DNA of 64,000 bases. It comes from Rhodococcus qingshengii (GTDB taxonomy: Bacteria > Actinomycetota > Actinomycetes > Mycobacteriales > Mycobacteriaceae). The position numbers and the translations under genes were made by a program. The notes below the pieces were generated by a model. That model worked only from the letters and a program-made list of their open reading frames with translations, searched no databases and was not told the DNA's origin. Shown here piece after piece: positions 8,536 through 18,168 of this stretch. Within the stretch, counting starts at the first letter, position 1. Every line of letters begins with the position of its first letter. The stretch lies in the NCBI RefSeq assembly GCF_021025955.1, contig NZ_JAJNCL010000003.1, positions 62,001 to 126,000 on the forward strand. The letters run 5' to 3'.

Positions 8536-10143
8536 ATGTCTCACACACTTGCACCGGCGCCCTCGGTGCCCATGATGACCAAGTCCCGTCGATTCACTGC
8601 GCTGATCTTCATCTGTCTCGCCGAACTCCTTGTCGTGCTGGACAACACAGTGGTCAACGTCGCACTGCCGACGATGAGCGTCGACCTGTTCGCCAGCGTC
8701 AGTGACCTGCAATGGATCGTCGACGCGTACACGTTGACCTTCGCCGGGTTCCTACTCACTTTCGGCCACCTGGGTGACCGCTTCGGACGCCGCCGAGTGA
8801 TGATCATCGGTCTGATCGGCGTCGGCGCGATGTCGCTCGTCGGCGCGTTGGCTTCCAACCTCGAACAGGTGATCATGGCGCGCGCTGCCATGGGTGTCTT
8901 TGCCGCAGCGGTCTTTCCGGCAACTTTGGCCATGATCACGAACATCTTCACCGACGCCAGAGAACGAGCCATCGCCATCGCTGCCTGGACCGCAATGGCC
9001 GGCTTTGCGATTGCGATCGGTCCGACGGCAGGCGGTTGGCTTCTCGAGCACTTCTCCTGGCACTCGGTGTTCTGGATGAATGTTCCGGCTGCGTTGCTGG
9101 TCATCGTCGGTGTGCTGCTGGTTGTTCCGGAATCGAAGGCGCTTCACGTCGGCCGATTCGACTTCGTCGGAACAATTCTCTCGCTCCTCGGCATCGTCGT
9201 TCTGGTGTGGACCATCATCGACGCACCGCACCGCGGATGGGTGTCGATGTTCAGCATCACGGGATACCTTTCTGCGACAGCGCTGTTGGCCGCATTCGTC
9301 ATCTGGGAACTGCGCACCGATGCACCGATCCTGAACATGAATCTCTTCCGGATCCGACGTTTCTCGTTCCCCGCCTTGGCCATTGCGGTCAGCTACTTCA
9401 GCATGTTCGGATTCTTGTTCTTGATCACGCAGTACTTCCAGGGTGTTCGGGAGTATTCGCCGCTCGAATTCGGCATCCACTCTTTGCCTTTCGCTGCCGC
9501 CGTTGCCGTGGGAGCCCCGGTCGCCACCTTGGCGGCACAGAAACTCGGCACAACGGCAGTGATGGTGTTCGGCCTCCTCGTCCTCAGCTGCGGCATGTTC
9601 ATGGCAGGCCAGACGACCGTCGACACCCCCTATCTCGGACCCGTCGTGATCTCGATGGTTCTCATGGGTCTCGGCCTCGCGATTGTCCAGGGCCCGGCGA
9701 CCGACTCCATCATGTCCTCGGTCCCCCTCGACGAAGCCGGCGCAGGATCGGCAGTCAACGACACGACGCGTGAACTCGGCGGGACACTGGGCGTCGCCGT
9801 CATCGGCTCGATCGTCGCGTCGTACTACACGTCCAAGGTGGCCCCGATCGTCGACGCCATCCCTGACGCCGTGATGTCCGCCCAGGAGAAGGGCTTTGCT
9901 CGCGAGTCGGTACTGAGCGTCATCGAGATCCGCTCCCGCGACATCAGCCCGCTCTTCGAGCAACAGAAGGAAAGTCTGATCCTGACGATGAAGACCGCGT
10001 GCTTGGAAGGCTTCGCCATCGCGTCGTACTTCACGGTCGGCGCAGCACTGATCACCGCGCTGCTGGTCGCGTTGTTGCTCCCCTGGAAGCCGGTCACCGA
10101 AGGCTCCATTCTCGGCAGTCTGGCGACCAAGACCCCGAAGTAG
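8536..10143 (+). CDS. MFS transporter, DHA2 (EmrB/QacA-like) family
   Basis: A 535-residue drug:H+ antiporter-type permease, long enough for 14 membrane segments. TM1 contains LAELLVVLDNTVVNVALP, the DHA2 motif D1. The loop 2-3 motif A reads GHLGDRFGRRRVMI, and GPTAGGWLLEHFSWHSVFWMN is motif C plus the following loop. It lies 61 bp after the TetR gene on the same strand, so it is probably the exporter that regulator controls. The substrate is unknown. An alternative start at an internal ATG about 12 codons in is possible. Confidence 0.92.
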   Translation: MSHTLAPAPSVPMMTKSRRFTALIFICLAELLVVLDNTVVNVALPTMSVDLFASVSDLQWIVDAYTLTFAGFLLTFGHLGDRFGRRRVMIIGLIGVGAMSLVGALASNLEQVIMARAAMGVFAAAVFPATLAMITNIFTDARERAIAIAAWTAMAGFAIAIGPTAGGWLLEHFSWHSVFWMNVPAALLVIVGVLLVVPESKALHVGRFDFVGTILSLLGIVVLVWTIIDAPHRGWVSMFSITGYLSATALLAAFVIWELRTDAPILNMNLFRIRRFSFPALAIAVSYFSMFGFLFLITQYFQGVREYSPLEFGIHSLPFAAAVAVGAPVATLAAQKLGTTAVMVFGLLVLSCGMFMAGQTTVDTPYLGPVVISMVLMGLGLAIVQGPATDSIMSSVPLDEAGAGSAVNDTTRELGGTLGVAVIGSIVASYYTSKVAPIVDAIPDAVMSAQEKGFARESVLSVIEIRSRDISPLFEQQKESLILTMKTACLEGFAIASYFTVGAALITALLVALLLPWKPVTEGSILGSLATKTPK

Positions 10144-10240
10144 CTACAAGGTTTCCCGATTTGTCCGTATCTCAGCCCGCCGTTCCCCGATACTGGATTG
10201 ACCGAGTGGTACCGACGACAGCCCTGCTAGGGAGAATCTC

Positions 10241-11854
10241 GTGTCCATCACCAGTAGAAACAGCTCGCGACTGTCGGCTGCGGCGGTTCCGGTAGTACTG
10301 ACGGTCGCCCTGCTCGCCGGATGCTCGTCCGATTCAGACACCACCTCAGCGCCCGGGCCGGTCGTCAGCGACGCCAGCCCGGGCCTCGATGCCGGGGTAC
10401 CGATCCCGGACGGGCAGATCGACGACGCCGTCGGAAAGCTCGACGGCCTCGCGAACGATCTCATGGAGAGTTCCGGTGTTCCCGGCATGGCGGTAGCCGT
10501 AGTGCACGGCGGCAAGACTGTGTACGCAAAGGGATTCGGGGTTCGCGAGTTGGGGAAGAGCGCCACCGTCGATGCCGACACCGTGTTCCAACTGGCGTCG
10601 GTGTCGAAATCGGTGGGGGCGACGGTGGTCGCCCACGAGGTCGGAATCGGGACCGTCGACTGGGACACTCCGGTGATCTCGAAACTGCCGGGGTTCGCGC
10701 TTGCCGATCCGTGGGTGACCGAGCACCTCACGATCTCCGATCTCTACACACATCGGTCTGGACTACCGGACCACGCCGGCGACGGACTCGAGGACCTGGG
10801 CTACGACCGGGCTCAGGTGCTCGAGAAACTTCGCCAACTACCGCTCAATCCGTTCCGAATCACGTACGAGTACACAAACTTCGGCGTCACTGCCGGCGCG
10901 GAGGCCGTTGCTGCTGCGGCAGGCACCGATTGGGAAACGCTGTCACAGAACGCGATCTACGGTCCACTCGGTATGACGTCGACGTCTTCGCGGTTCTCCG
11001 ATTACCAGGCCCGAGAGAATCGAACAGTCGGCCACATCCTCGAGGACGGGAAGTACTCGGTAGGACCGGTCCGGGACGCTGACGCTCAATCGCCCGCCGG
11101 TGGAGTCAGCTCCTCGGTGAACGACATGGCCAAGTGGTTGGACTTGGTGCTGGCCGGCGGTCGGTATCAGGGGCAGCAGGTCGTTCAGACAGATGCGCTC
11201 GTGCCCGCGGTCAACCCGGAGATCGTCTCGCGGCACGCGCAGGAAATCGGCGAGCGCTCCGGCTTCTACGGCTACGGATTCAACGTTTCCGACAGCGCTG
11301 CCGGCCGTGTCACAGCCAGCCACTCTGGAGCCTTCCTGGTCGGAGCCGGGACGAATTTCGTGACGATTCCCTCCGCTGACGTCGGCATCGTCGTTCTCAC
11401 GAGCGGCACTCCCACCGGTGTCGCGGAGACCCTGACCGCCGAGTTCGCCGATCTGGTGCAGTTCGGAAAGATCACTCGTGACTGGCGCCCACTGTACGAA
11501 GCGTCGTTTGCCTCGCAGACCGATCCTGAGGGCGAACTCGCGGGGAAGACACCACCGGCCTCCCCTGCTCCAGCCCCGCCGACAAACCAAGTGACCGGCG
11601 ACTACGGCAACGCGTACTGGGGTCCCTTGCTCGTGACGCAGCAGAACGGTGCGCTGACCTTGACCATGGGACCCGCGGCCGTGACGTACCCGCTGACCCA
11701 CTGGGACGGAAACACCTTCACGTTCCCCCTCCGCGGCGAGAACGCACCGGCCGGGACGGTCTCGAAGGCCATCTTCGACGGAAACTCGCTAACCTTGGAG
11801 TACTTCGATCATGATCACCTCGGTACCTTCATCCGGGAAACACCACCCGAATAA
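10241..11854 (+). CDS. Serine hydrolase lipoprotein, class C beta-lactamase/EstB family
   Basis: A 537-residue exported serine hydrolase. The signal peptide ends in a lipobox (LLAGC), so it should be a membrane-anchored lipoprotein. Catalytic elements of the beta-lactamase/PBP fold are visible: SxxK at S120-V-S-K123, YTN at 211-213 and HSG at 361-363. A C-terminal lipocalin-like beta domain (about residues 440-535) follows a Pro/Ala linker. The start is GTG 10241. The family includes esterases and D-aminopeptidases, so the exact substrate is open. Two small enzymes follow on the same strand. Confidence 0.88.
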   Translation: MSITSRNSSRLSAAAVPVVLTVALLAGCSSDSDTTSAPGPVVSDASPGLDAGVPIPDGQIDDAVGKLDGLANDLMESSGVPGMAVAVVHGGKTVYAKGFGVRELGKSATVDADTVFQLASVSKSVGATVVAHEVGIGTVDWDTPVISKLPGFALADPWVTEHLTISDLYTHRSGLPDHAGDGLEDLGYDRAQVLEKLRQLPLNPFRITYEYTNFGVTAGAEAVAAAAGTDWETLSQNAIYGPLGMTSTSSRFSDYQARENRTVGHILEDGKYSVGPVRDADAQSPAGGVSSSVNDMAKWLDLVLAGGRYQGQQVVQTDALVPAVNPEIVSRHAQEIGERSGFYGYGFNVSDSAAGRVTASHSGAFLVGAGTNFVTIPSADVGIVVLTSGTPTGVAETLTAEFADLVQFGKITRDWRPLYEASFASQTDPEGELAGKTPPASPAPAPPTNQVTGDYGNAYWGPLLVTQQNGALTLTMGPAAVTYPLTHWDGNTFTFPLRGENAPAGTVSKAIFDGNSLTLEYFDHDHLGTFIRETPPE

Positions 11855-11871
11855 TCAGCCAAGGACACCCC

Positions 11872-12297
11872 ATGAGTAGTTCGACAGCCACGGTGAACGC
11901 AATGTTCGCCGCCCTCACCGATTTCGACGTGGACACCGCAGCCGAATTGATGACAGACGACATCGTCTGGCAGAACGTCTCGCTCCCCACACTGCGAGGC
12001 AAGAAGACCGTCGTGCGAGCGCTCCGTCTGGTCACCAAGCCTTCATTGAAATTCGAGGCGGAGATGCACCACATCGTCGGCGACGAGTCCACGGTGCTCA
12101 CCGAACGCACCGACATCCTGACCGTCGGGCCGCTGCGCATCGAATTCTGGGTGTGCGGAACCTTCGAACTGCGCGACGGCAAGATCTCCGTCTGGCGAGA
12201 CTATTTCAGTCTGCGAGACGTCGCGTGGGGTGTGGTGACCGCGGTCGGCCGCGCAATAGTCGGGAACGGGTCACGAAGTAGGCTTGCTCCGGCCTGA
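11872..12297 (+). CDS. Limonene-1,2-epoxide hydrolase-like / SnoaL-like protein
   Basis: A 141-residue NTF2-fold protein. MFAALTDFDVDTAAELMTDDIVWQNVSLPTLRGKKTV is the standard start of the family. The Asp-Arg-Asp residues expected for an epoxide hydrolase are plausible in ERTDIL and WRDYF. It begins 17 bp after the serine hydrolase stop and is probably cotranscribed. A non-catalytic SnoaL-like role cannot be excluded. Confidence 0.78.
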   Translation: MSSSTATVNAMFAALTDFDVDTAAELMTDDIVWQNVSLPTLRGKKTVVRALRLVTKPSLKFEAEMHHIVGDESTVLTERTDILTVGPLRIEFWVCGTFELRDGKISVWRDYFSLRDVAWGVVTAVGRAIVGNGSRSRLAPA

Positions 12298-12327
12298 AAA
12301 AACCTGCCGAAAGCGAGCGAACCTTCC

Positions 12328-12732
12328 ATGCCCGAAAACACCACGCCTGACTCCTTCGATGCCGGCTTGGCTGTGCGAACCGAAGTCATGGGCGCCGATT
12401 TTGTCGACGCTGCCTTCCAACGCACCCGTGGCACCGACAGCGAAGAACTGCAGAACTTCGTGACGGCCAACGTCTGGGGTTCGGTGTGGACGCGCCCAGG
12501 ACTGGATCGCCGCAGTCGCAGTCTGATCAATCTGGGGATGCTGATCGCACTGCGCGCCGAGAACGAACTCAAAGGCCACGTACGCGGGGCACTACGAAAC
12601 GGCTTGACGCGCACCGAGATCGTCGAAACCGTGATCCACGCCAGCGCGTACTGCGGCGCTCCGGCCGGACTCGCGGCAATGCGTGTGGTGCAAGAGGTTC
12701 TCGACATCGAGCTTGGGCCGTTGCAAGGCTGA
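12328..12732 (+). CDS. Carboxymuconolactone decarboxylase (PcaC/AhpD-like) family protein
   Basis: A 134-residue CMD-family protein resembling 4-carboxymuconolactone decarboxylase: FVTANVWGSVWTRPGLDRRSRSLINLGML, then HVRGALRNGLTRTEIVETVIHASAYCGAPAGL. There is one Cys in the active region and no AhpD CxxC, which favours the PcaC-like branch. No other protocatechuate gene is nearby, so the pathway assignment is open. Confidence 0.85.
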   Translation: MPENTTPDSFDAGLAVRTEVMGADFVDAAFQRTRGTDSEELQNFVTANVWGSVWTRPGLDRRSRSLINLGMLIALRAENELKGHVRGALRNGLTRTEIVETVIHASAYCGAPAGLAAMRVVQEVLDIELGPLQG

Positions 12733-12748
12733 ACTACTAAAACCTGAA

Positions 12749-12780
12749 CTCCCCGTGCAGACCGAAGGCCGCACGGGGAG
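12749..12780. terminator. Terminator between CMD-family gene and phoH2
   Basis: CTCCCCGTGC (12749-12758) pairs with GCACGGGGAG (12771-12780) between the convergent genes. Confidence 0.75.
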
Positions 12781-12788
12781 CTCGTCTC

Positions 12789-14156
12789 TCAGGAAGTAGG
12801 GCCGAACTCCTCGAGCATCTCGGTCACCAACTCGGCGATCGGCGACCGCTCACTGCGAGTGAGTGTGATGTGCGCAAAAAGCGGGTGCCCCTTGAGCTTT
12901 TCGATGACGGCCGCAACTCCGTCGTGCCTGCCTACTCGCAGGTTGTCTCGCTGCGCGACGTCGTGTGTGAGAACCACTCGCGACCCGGTTCCCAGACGAG
13001 AAAGCACTGTCAGCAGAACATTTCGTTCGAGGGACTGCGCTTCGTCGACAATCACGAACGAATCGTGTAGCGACCGACCGCGAATGTGCGTCAGCGGCAA
13101 CACTTCCAGCATTCCGCGGGCGAGAACCTCCTCGAGAACCTCGGGCGAGGCCAACCCGTCGAGAGTGTCGAAGACGGCCTGAGCCCACGGGCCCATCTTC
13201 TCGCTCTCGCTACCGGGAAGGTAGCCGAGTTCTTGTCCACCAACGGCATACAGCGGACGGAAGACGACAACCTTCCGCTGAGTGCGGCGCTCGAGAACGG
13301 CTTCCAAACCTGCCGTCAGAGCCAAAGCCGACTTACCGGTGCCTGCCTTACCGCCGAGAGAGATGATGCCGATACTCTCATCCATGAGGAGATCGAGCGC
13401 AATGCGCTGCTCGGCGGAGCGGCCGTGCAACCCGAATGCCTCGCGCTCACCGCGCACCAACTGGATGCGCTTGTCGGGAGTCACCCGTCCGAGCGCGCTC
13501 GACGAACCACCCAACAGCCGAAGGCCCGTGTGACACGGCAGATCTCGCGCCTCGTCGAGGTCCAGGAACCCCTCGTTGAACAGTTCGTCGATGTCCGTCG
13601 AGACGACGTCCAGTTCGGTCATTCCCGTCCATCCGGAGGGGACAACGTCGTGAGCGTGGTACTCGTCGGCCGGCAACCCCACCGCGCCTGCCTTTACGCG
13701 GAGCGGGATGTCCTTGCTGACGAGGACTACGTCCTTGCCCTCCGCCGCAAGATTCAATGCGCACGCCAGAATCCTCGAATCGTTACTGTCCGTGCGGAAT
13801 CCGACGGGCAGGACCGCAGGGTCGGTGTGATTGAGTTCGACCTGCAGCGTCCCGTTCTCGGTGCCGATCGGCACCGGACGGTCGAGTCGGCTGTATTCGA
13901 TCCGGAGATCGTCGAGCATGCGGAGCGACTCTCGGGCGAACCATCCCAGTTCGTGGTGGTGTCGCTTGCCTTCGAGTTCGCTGATCACTACCAGTGGCAG
14001 TACCACGTGGTGTTCGGCGAATCTGGTGACAGCCCATGGATCGGACAGTAGTACCGAGGTATCCAAGACGTACGTGCGAAGTGCATCTCCCGAATGATTC
14101 CCGGCTGATAAATCAGCCCGGGCCGAGTGGGCAGAGACGGAGCGTGATGCAGTCAC
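12789..14156 (-). CDS. phoH2: PhoH2: PIN-domain/PhoH-ATPase fusion
   Basis: A 455-residue fusion of a PIN ribonuclease domain (about residues 26-150; acidic residues D32 in LDTS, E60, and D123/D126 in RTDSND) with a PhoH-type P-loop ATPase (about 230-450). The Walker A is GGKAGTGKS (268-276) and the Walker B is FVIVDEAQ (367-374). The family is described as an RNA helicase/RNase. It keeps the conserved position between fum and glyA known from Rv1095. The start is ATG at 14156. Confidence 0.95.
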   Translation of the reverse strand: MTASRSVSAHSARADLSAGNHSGDALRTYVLDTSVLLSDPWAVTRFAEHHVVLPLVVISELEGKRHHHELGWFARESLRMLDDLRIEYSRLDRPVPIGTENGTLQVELNHTDPAVLPVGFRTDSNDSRILACALNLAAEGKDVVLVSKDIPLRVKAGAVGLPADEYHAHDVVPSGWTGMTELDVVSTDIDELFNEGFLDLDEARDLPCHTGLRLLGGSSSALGRVTPDKRIQLVRGEREAFGLHGRSAEQRIALDLLMDESIGIISLGGKAGTGKSALALTAGLEAVLERRTQRKVVVFRPLYAVGGQELGYLPGSESEKMGPWAQAVFDTLDGLASPEVLEEVLARGMLEVLPLTHIRGRSLHDSFVIVDEAQSLERNVLLTVLSRLGTGSRVVLTHDVAQRDNLRVGRHDGVAAVIEKLKGHPLFAHITLTRSERSPIAELVTEMLEEFGPTS

Positions 14157-14432
14157 GTTGGGCTCCTAGGTCTGCGCGGCACCCGCGCAAACTCAGCTCG
14201 CTGGGCCGGACCGGCTCTGGTGTCAGGTGACGCTGTGTCAGCTGATACAAGGGCCGGGCGCCGGCCCTCTCGTACTGAGTGTTTCAGTCACGATCAGAAC
14301 CTCCCGCACAAGTAACTTCTGGTTACTCGTTACTGCCGACGGTACTGCGGATCGGACACTCGCGCCACGGAACGAGCCGCACATCTGGTGAACGCCAGGT
14401 AACAAAATGCCACTCGTGTGATTCGGCGTCAC
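14157..14432. other. Intergenic region between phoH2 and the LuxR gene
   Basis: These 276 bases hold no supported gene. They contain the hairpin AGGGCCGG / CCGGCCCT (14250-14268), which may end the luxR transcript, and presumably the phoH2 promoter on the minus strand. Confidence 0.5.
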
Positions 14433-15149
14433 TCAGGACTCGATCAGACCCCACTTGGCGGCGCGCACCGCTGCCTGAACCCGCGAATTGGTTCCGGTCT
14501 TGACGAAGATGTTCTCGAGGTGGGTTGCGACCGTACGACGGCTGACGAACAGCTCCTCGGCGATCTCGCCATTGCCCGCGCCCTTGGCCACCAATTGCAG
14601 AACCTGAATCTCCCGTGGGCTCAGGTGGACGCGATCGAGCGCCACCTGGTCCCCCACGACGCGGGAGCAGGCCGCGCTGGACGCCGCCACCACCTCCCGC
14701 ACGCGATCGACGACGCTGGAATCCGCGAAGCTCATGTGCAGCAATCCGGTCACCTCACGGCCCGAGAACCCCAATGCGACCGACGCACCCTCGGCGTACC
14801 CGGACGGCCGGAGCACATCGGTGACCATCTCGACCTGCTCGAATCGTGGCACGTCCTGCCAGAACACCGGCACGCCCGAGGCCTCGCGAATGATGCCGAA
14901 GAGATTTCGATCGGCCACGAAGTCGTCGAGCAGGAACTCGAGCACCCTGGCGTTGTATCCGGAACTCGCCAGAGCCCGATGCCGTCCGGTCGACGGTTCT
15001 CGGTAGGTAACCGCGGCAGCCGAGTACTCGAGTCCACGCGCGCGAAGTTCTTCGGCGCACAGGCCGAGAATGCCGTATGCCCCGGCCGCCGGCGATCGCG
15101 GCGCGAACATGTCAGGTCCAGCGCCGCGATCAGGCAGTACAGACGTCAT
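14433..15149 (-). CDS. LuxR-family transcriptional regulator with GAF-like sensor
   Basis: A 238-residue regulator. The C-terminal helix-turn-helix (about residues 174-235) reads LSPREIQVLQLVAKGAGNG with IAEELFVSRRTVATHLENIF, the classic GerE/LuxR motif. The N-terminal ~150 residues resemble a GAF-type sensor (LEFLLDDFVADRNLFGIIREASG). I chose ATG at 15149; a GTG one codon earlier is possible. It lies 26 bp after the amidase gene on the same strand, suggesting an operon in which the regulator responds to amidase substrate or product. Confidence 0.88.
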   Translation of the reverse strand: MTSVLPDRGAGPDMFAPRSPAAGAYGILGLCAEELRARGLEYSAAAVTYREPSTGRHRALASSGYNARVLEFLLDDFVADRNLFGIIREASGVPVFWQDVPRFEQVEMVTDVLRPSGYAEGASVALGFSGREVTGLLHMSFADSSVVDRVREVVAASSAACSRVVGDQVALDRVHLSPREIQVLQLVAKGAGNGEIAEELFVSRRTVATHLENIFVKTGTNSRVQAAVRAAKWGLIES

Positions 15150-15175
15150 CACACCAATCTAGCCAATCGTGTGAG

Positions 15176-16609
15176 CTAGGCCACCACCAGCGAATCTGCA
15201 GGCTTCTTGTCGGCCCACGGACGAGCCGCCTCGAAGTTCGCAGCCGCTCGCAGGACCAGTGCGTCCTGACGGTGGCGTGCGGCGATCTGCAGCCCCACCG
15301 GTCGGCCGTCGGCGGTGAATCCGGCAGGCACGGTGATCGCCGGGTTGTTGAGCATGTTGTACGGGTAGGTGAAGAGCCAATCGAGCAACTGCTCACGCAG
15401 CGACGCACCTTCGAGCCACGACGGTGCAAACTGGCTGAGCGGGAACGTGGCCGAAGCCAAGGTCGGCGAGACCAACACGTCGTAGTCGTTCATGAACGTG
15501 GTCCACGTGTCCCACATGACGCCGCGAAATGCGTCGGCCCGCCCGACGTCGACACCGGTGAGTCGTTCGGCCTCGTGCATGATCTCGATGAGGTTGTCGT
15601 CGACCTCGCCGCGCTGGTTCTCCCAGTCGAGCAAGTCGTACTCCGAAGCGAAACCGGGAACCCAGATGCCGTTCCACATCGACTCCGACGGATTTCCCCA
15701 CTGCGGGGTCGCCTCGGTGATCTGGGCGCCCAGTTCTCCGAATGCCGACAACGCGTCGAGACACACCGCCAGCACCTCCGGATCGACATGGCCGAGCCCG
15801 AGATTCGTCGACCACGCCACGCGAAGTCCCTTCACGTCACCCTTCGATGCTTCGACGTACGAGGTCTCGGCACGCTCGATCGAGAGCGGATCCGCATTGT
15901 CCGGCCCGGCCATGATGTCGAGCATGAGCGCGTTGTCGGCAACCGTCCTGGTGATCGGACCGTGGTACGCCCAGTTGTAGAAGCGTCCGGCCATAATGGT
16001 CTGCGGGATGACACCGGTGGTCGGCTTCAGCCCGACAACCCCGCAAAGAGCCGAGGGTATACGCACCGATCCGGCGCCGTCACTGCCCTCGGCGAGCGGC
16101 CCGAGGCCTGCGGCCACAGCAGCCGACGCACCGCCGCTGGACCCACCCGCGCTGTTGCCAAGCTTCCACGGGTTGTGCGTCGGCCCGTACAGGTGGTTGT
16201 CCGTGCCACCGTAGTAACCGCTTTCGGGAGTGTTCGTCTTTCCCAGGAACAGTCCGCCCGCGGCGCGCAGCCTGTCCACGACGACGGCATTTCCCGTCGC
16301 GATGTTGTCGGCCATCGGCTTCATCCCGAACGTGGTCGGCAACCCGTCCACTGCCGTCAGATCTTTGATCGTGAACGGAACACCGTGCAGCGGGCCGAGA
16401 TTCTCGCCCGATTCCTGCTGCCGTGAGAGTTCTGCCGCGTCGTGCGTGACCTGCTCGCGATCGAACTGCACTATCGCGTTGATCGACGGGTTGACGGCGT
16501 CGACGCGCTGGATCATCGCTTCGGCAATCTCGTTGGGCGAGAGACTGTTCGACGCGACCGACGCCGCCATCTCGGTAGCGGAGAGCCAATGCAGATTCTG
16601 TTCGGTCAT
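15176..16609 (-). CDS. Amidase (amidase-signature family)
   Basis: A 477-residue amidase of the Ser-cisSer-Lys type. The triad is visible: K82 (PFTIKDL), cis-Ser S157 (NSAGGSSGG) and nucleophile S181 (GSDGAGSVRIPS). Family members hydrolyse diverse amides, and this subgroup is often annotated as 6-aminohexanoate-cyclic-dimer hydrolase-like, which is a weak inference. The partner downstream is the LuxR regulator. Confidence 0.92.
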   Translation of the reverse strand: MTEQNLHWLSATEMAASVASNSLSPNEIAEAMIQRVDAVNPSINAIVQFDREQVTHDAAELSRQQESGENLGPLHGVPFTIKDLTAVDGLPTTFGMKPMADNIATGNAVVVDRLRAAGGLFLGKTNTPESGYYGGTDNHLYGPTHNPWKLGNSAGGSSGGASAAVAAGLGPLAEGSDGAGSVRIPSALCGVVGLKPTTGVIPQTIMAGRFYNWAYHGPITRTVADNALMLDIMAGPDNADPLSIERAETSYVEASKGDVKGLRVAWSTNLGLGHVDPEVLAVCLDALSAFGELGAQITEATPQWGNPSESMWNGIWVPGFASEYDLLDWENQRGEVDDNLIEIMHEAERLTGVDVGRADAFRGVMWDTWTTFMNDYDVLVSPTLASATFPLSQFAPSWLEGASLREQLLDWLFTYPYNMLNNPAITVPAGFTADGRPVGLQIAARHRQDALVLRAAANFEAARPWADKKPADSLVVA

Positions 16610-16735
16610 GGGGTTTCCTTCGCCGGAGGGGTGATGCTCTCAGGCTAGGAAGCGCCGAACTCCGCCACCATCGGTCATGTGACCGATGCCACAAGTCCGT
16701 AAACCGCAAATCCATGAACTGCAAATCCATGAACA

Positions 16736-16773
16736 CCGACGGCCCGGCCCCTCGAAAGGGACCGGGCCGTCGG
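16736..16773 (-). terminator. glyA terminator
   Basis: CCGACGGCCCGGCCCCT (from 16736) and AGGGACCGGGCCGTCGG (to 16773) form a long GC stem around a tetraloop CGAA, 12 bases beyond the glyA stop. Two copies of GCAAATCCATGAAC lie beside it (16706-16733). Confidence 0.8.
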
Positions 16774-16784
16774 TGAAGTAATTC

Positions 16785-18092
16785 CTAGACGTTCTTGCTG
16801 AGCAGGCCCCAGTTCTCGAGACCGTCGTACAGCGGAAGGTCGAGGGCGAGCTTGGCGACGCGCGCACGCAGCGCCGGCAGATCCGCGTTGCCGGCCAGAG
16901 CGGTACCGATGATGTCGGCGACCTCGGTGAACTCGGCATCGCCGAATCCGCGGGTGGCCAACGCTGCGGTACCGATACGCAGACCGGAGGTGGTCATCGG
17001 CGGGCGGGGATCGAACGGAACAGCGTTGCGGTTGACCGTGATGCCGATTTCGTGCAGAAGGTCCTCACCCTGCTGGCCGTCGAGCTGCGAGTTACGCAGG
17101 TCCACGAGAACGAGGTGGACGTCTGTGCCACCGGTCAGGACGCTGATGCCCTGATCTGCGACGTCCTTGTTCCCCAGACGCTCGGCAAGGATGCGCGCAC
17201 CGGAAAGCGTGCGTACCTGACGATCCTTGAACTCTTCGCCCGCAGCGATCTTGAAGGTGACTGCCTTGGCCGCGATGGCATGCATGAGCGGTCCGCCCTG
17301 CTGACCGGGGAAGACAGCGGAGTTGAGCTTCTTTGCCCACTCCTTCTTCGCCAGGATCAGACCGGAACGCGGTCCACCGAGGGTCTTGTGGACGGTCGAG
17401 GAGACGACGTCCGCGTACGGGACGGGCGACGGGTGCAGGCCTGCCGCAACCAATCCGGCGAAGTGAGCCATGTCGACCCACAGGTACGCCCCGACCTCGT
17501 CTGCGATCGCACGGAAGGCCGCGAAGTCCTGCTGACGCGGGTACGCGGACCAGCCGGCGACGATGACCTTCGGCTTCTCGGCGAGGGCGATCGAGCGCAC
17601 CTCGTCCATGTCGATGCGGTGATCTTCCTTGCTGACGCCGTAGGACGCGACGTCGTACAACTTGCCGGAGAAGTTGAGCTTCATGCCGTGTGTGAGGTGG
17701 CCGCCGTGTGCAAGGTCGAGGCCGAGCAGCTTCTCACCCGGGTTCATCAGTGCCATCAGGACAGCAGCATTGGCCTGTGCGCCCGAGTGCGGCTGAACGT
17801 TCGCGAACTCCGCACCGAAGAGTTCCTTTGCACGGTTGCGCGCCAGATCCTCGATGACGTCGACGTGCTCGCAACCACCGTAGTAACGACGTCCCGGGTA
17901 GCCCTCGGCGTACTTGTTGGTCAGGACGCTGCCCTGAGCCTGCAGAACCGAGCGGGGAACGAAGTTCTCCGACGCGATCATCTCGAGCGTGTCGCGCTGA
18001 CGAGCCAATTCACCAGCCATCGCCTCGGCGACTTCGGGGTCGAGTTCGGCGAGTGATGCAGAGTTGACGTCGGAGCCGGGCACAGCGGTCAT
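16785..18092 (-). CDS. glyA: Serine hydroxymethyltransferase
   Basis: GlyA converts serine and tetrahydrofolate to glycine and methylene-THF using PLP. The 435-residue protein carries the PLP-lysine motif [13 protein letters not shown] and the N-terminal [29 protein letters not shown] landmark. The start is ATG at 18092. It keeps the conserved neighbourhood with coaA and phoH2. Confidence 0.97.
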   Translation of the reverse strand: MTAVPGSDVNSASLAELDPEVAEAMAGELARQRDTLEMIASENFVPRSVLQAQGSVLTNKYAEGYPGRRYYGGCEHVDVIEDLARNRAKELFGAEFANVQPHSGAQANAAVLMALMNPGEKLLGLDLAHGGHLTHGMKLNFSGKLYDVASYGVSKEDHRIDMDEVRSIALAEKPKVIVAGWSAYPRQQDFAAFRAIADEVGAYLWVDMAHFAGLVAAGLHPSPVPYADVVSSTVHKTLGGPRSGLILAKKEWAKKLNSAVFPGQQGGPLMHAIAAKAVTFKIAAGEEFKDRQVRTLSGARILAERLGNKDVADQGISVLTGGTDVHLVLVDLRNSQLDGQQGEDLLHEIGITVNRNAVPFDPRPPMTTSGLRIGTAALATRGFGDAEFTEVADIIGTALAGNADLPALRARVAKLALDLPLYDGLENWGLLSKNV

Positions 18093-18168
18093 CGAAGAAT
18101 CTCCAAGCTGGATGCGGAAACGAATGCGTCCAGTCTACGAAGTTCGCTCCCGCCGTCTCCACCCGGCA

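Noticed and set aside
8752-9963. 403-codon reading frame opposite the MFS gene
   Set aside because: It is a shadow of the transporter, with Asp/Arg/His-rich low-complexity translation typical of antisense frames in high-GC DNA.
15077-16426. 449-codon reading frame opposite the amidase
   Set aside because: Antisense shadow; the amidase has all catalytic residues.
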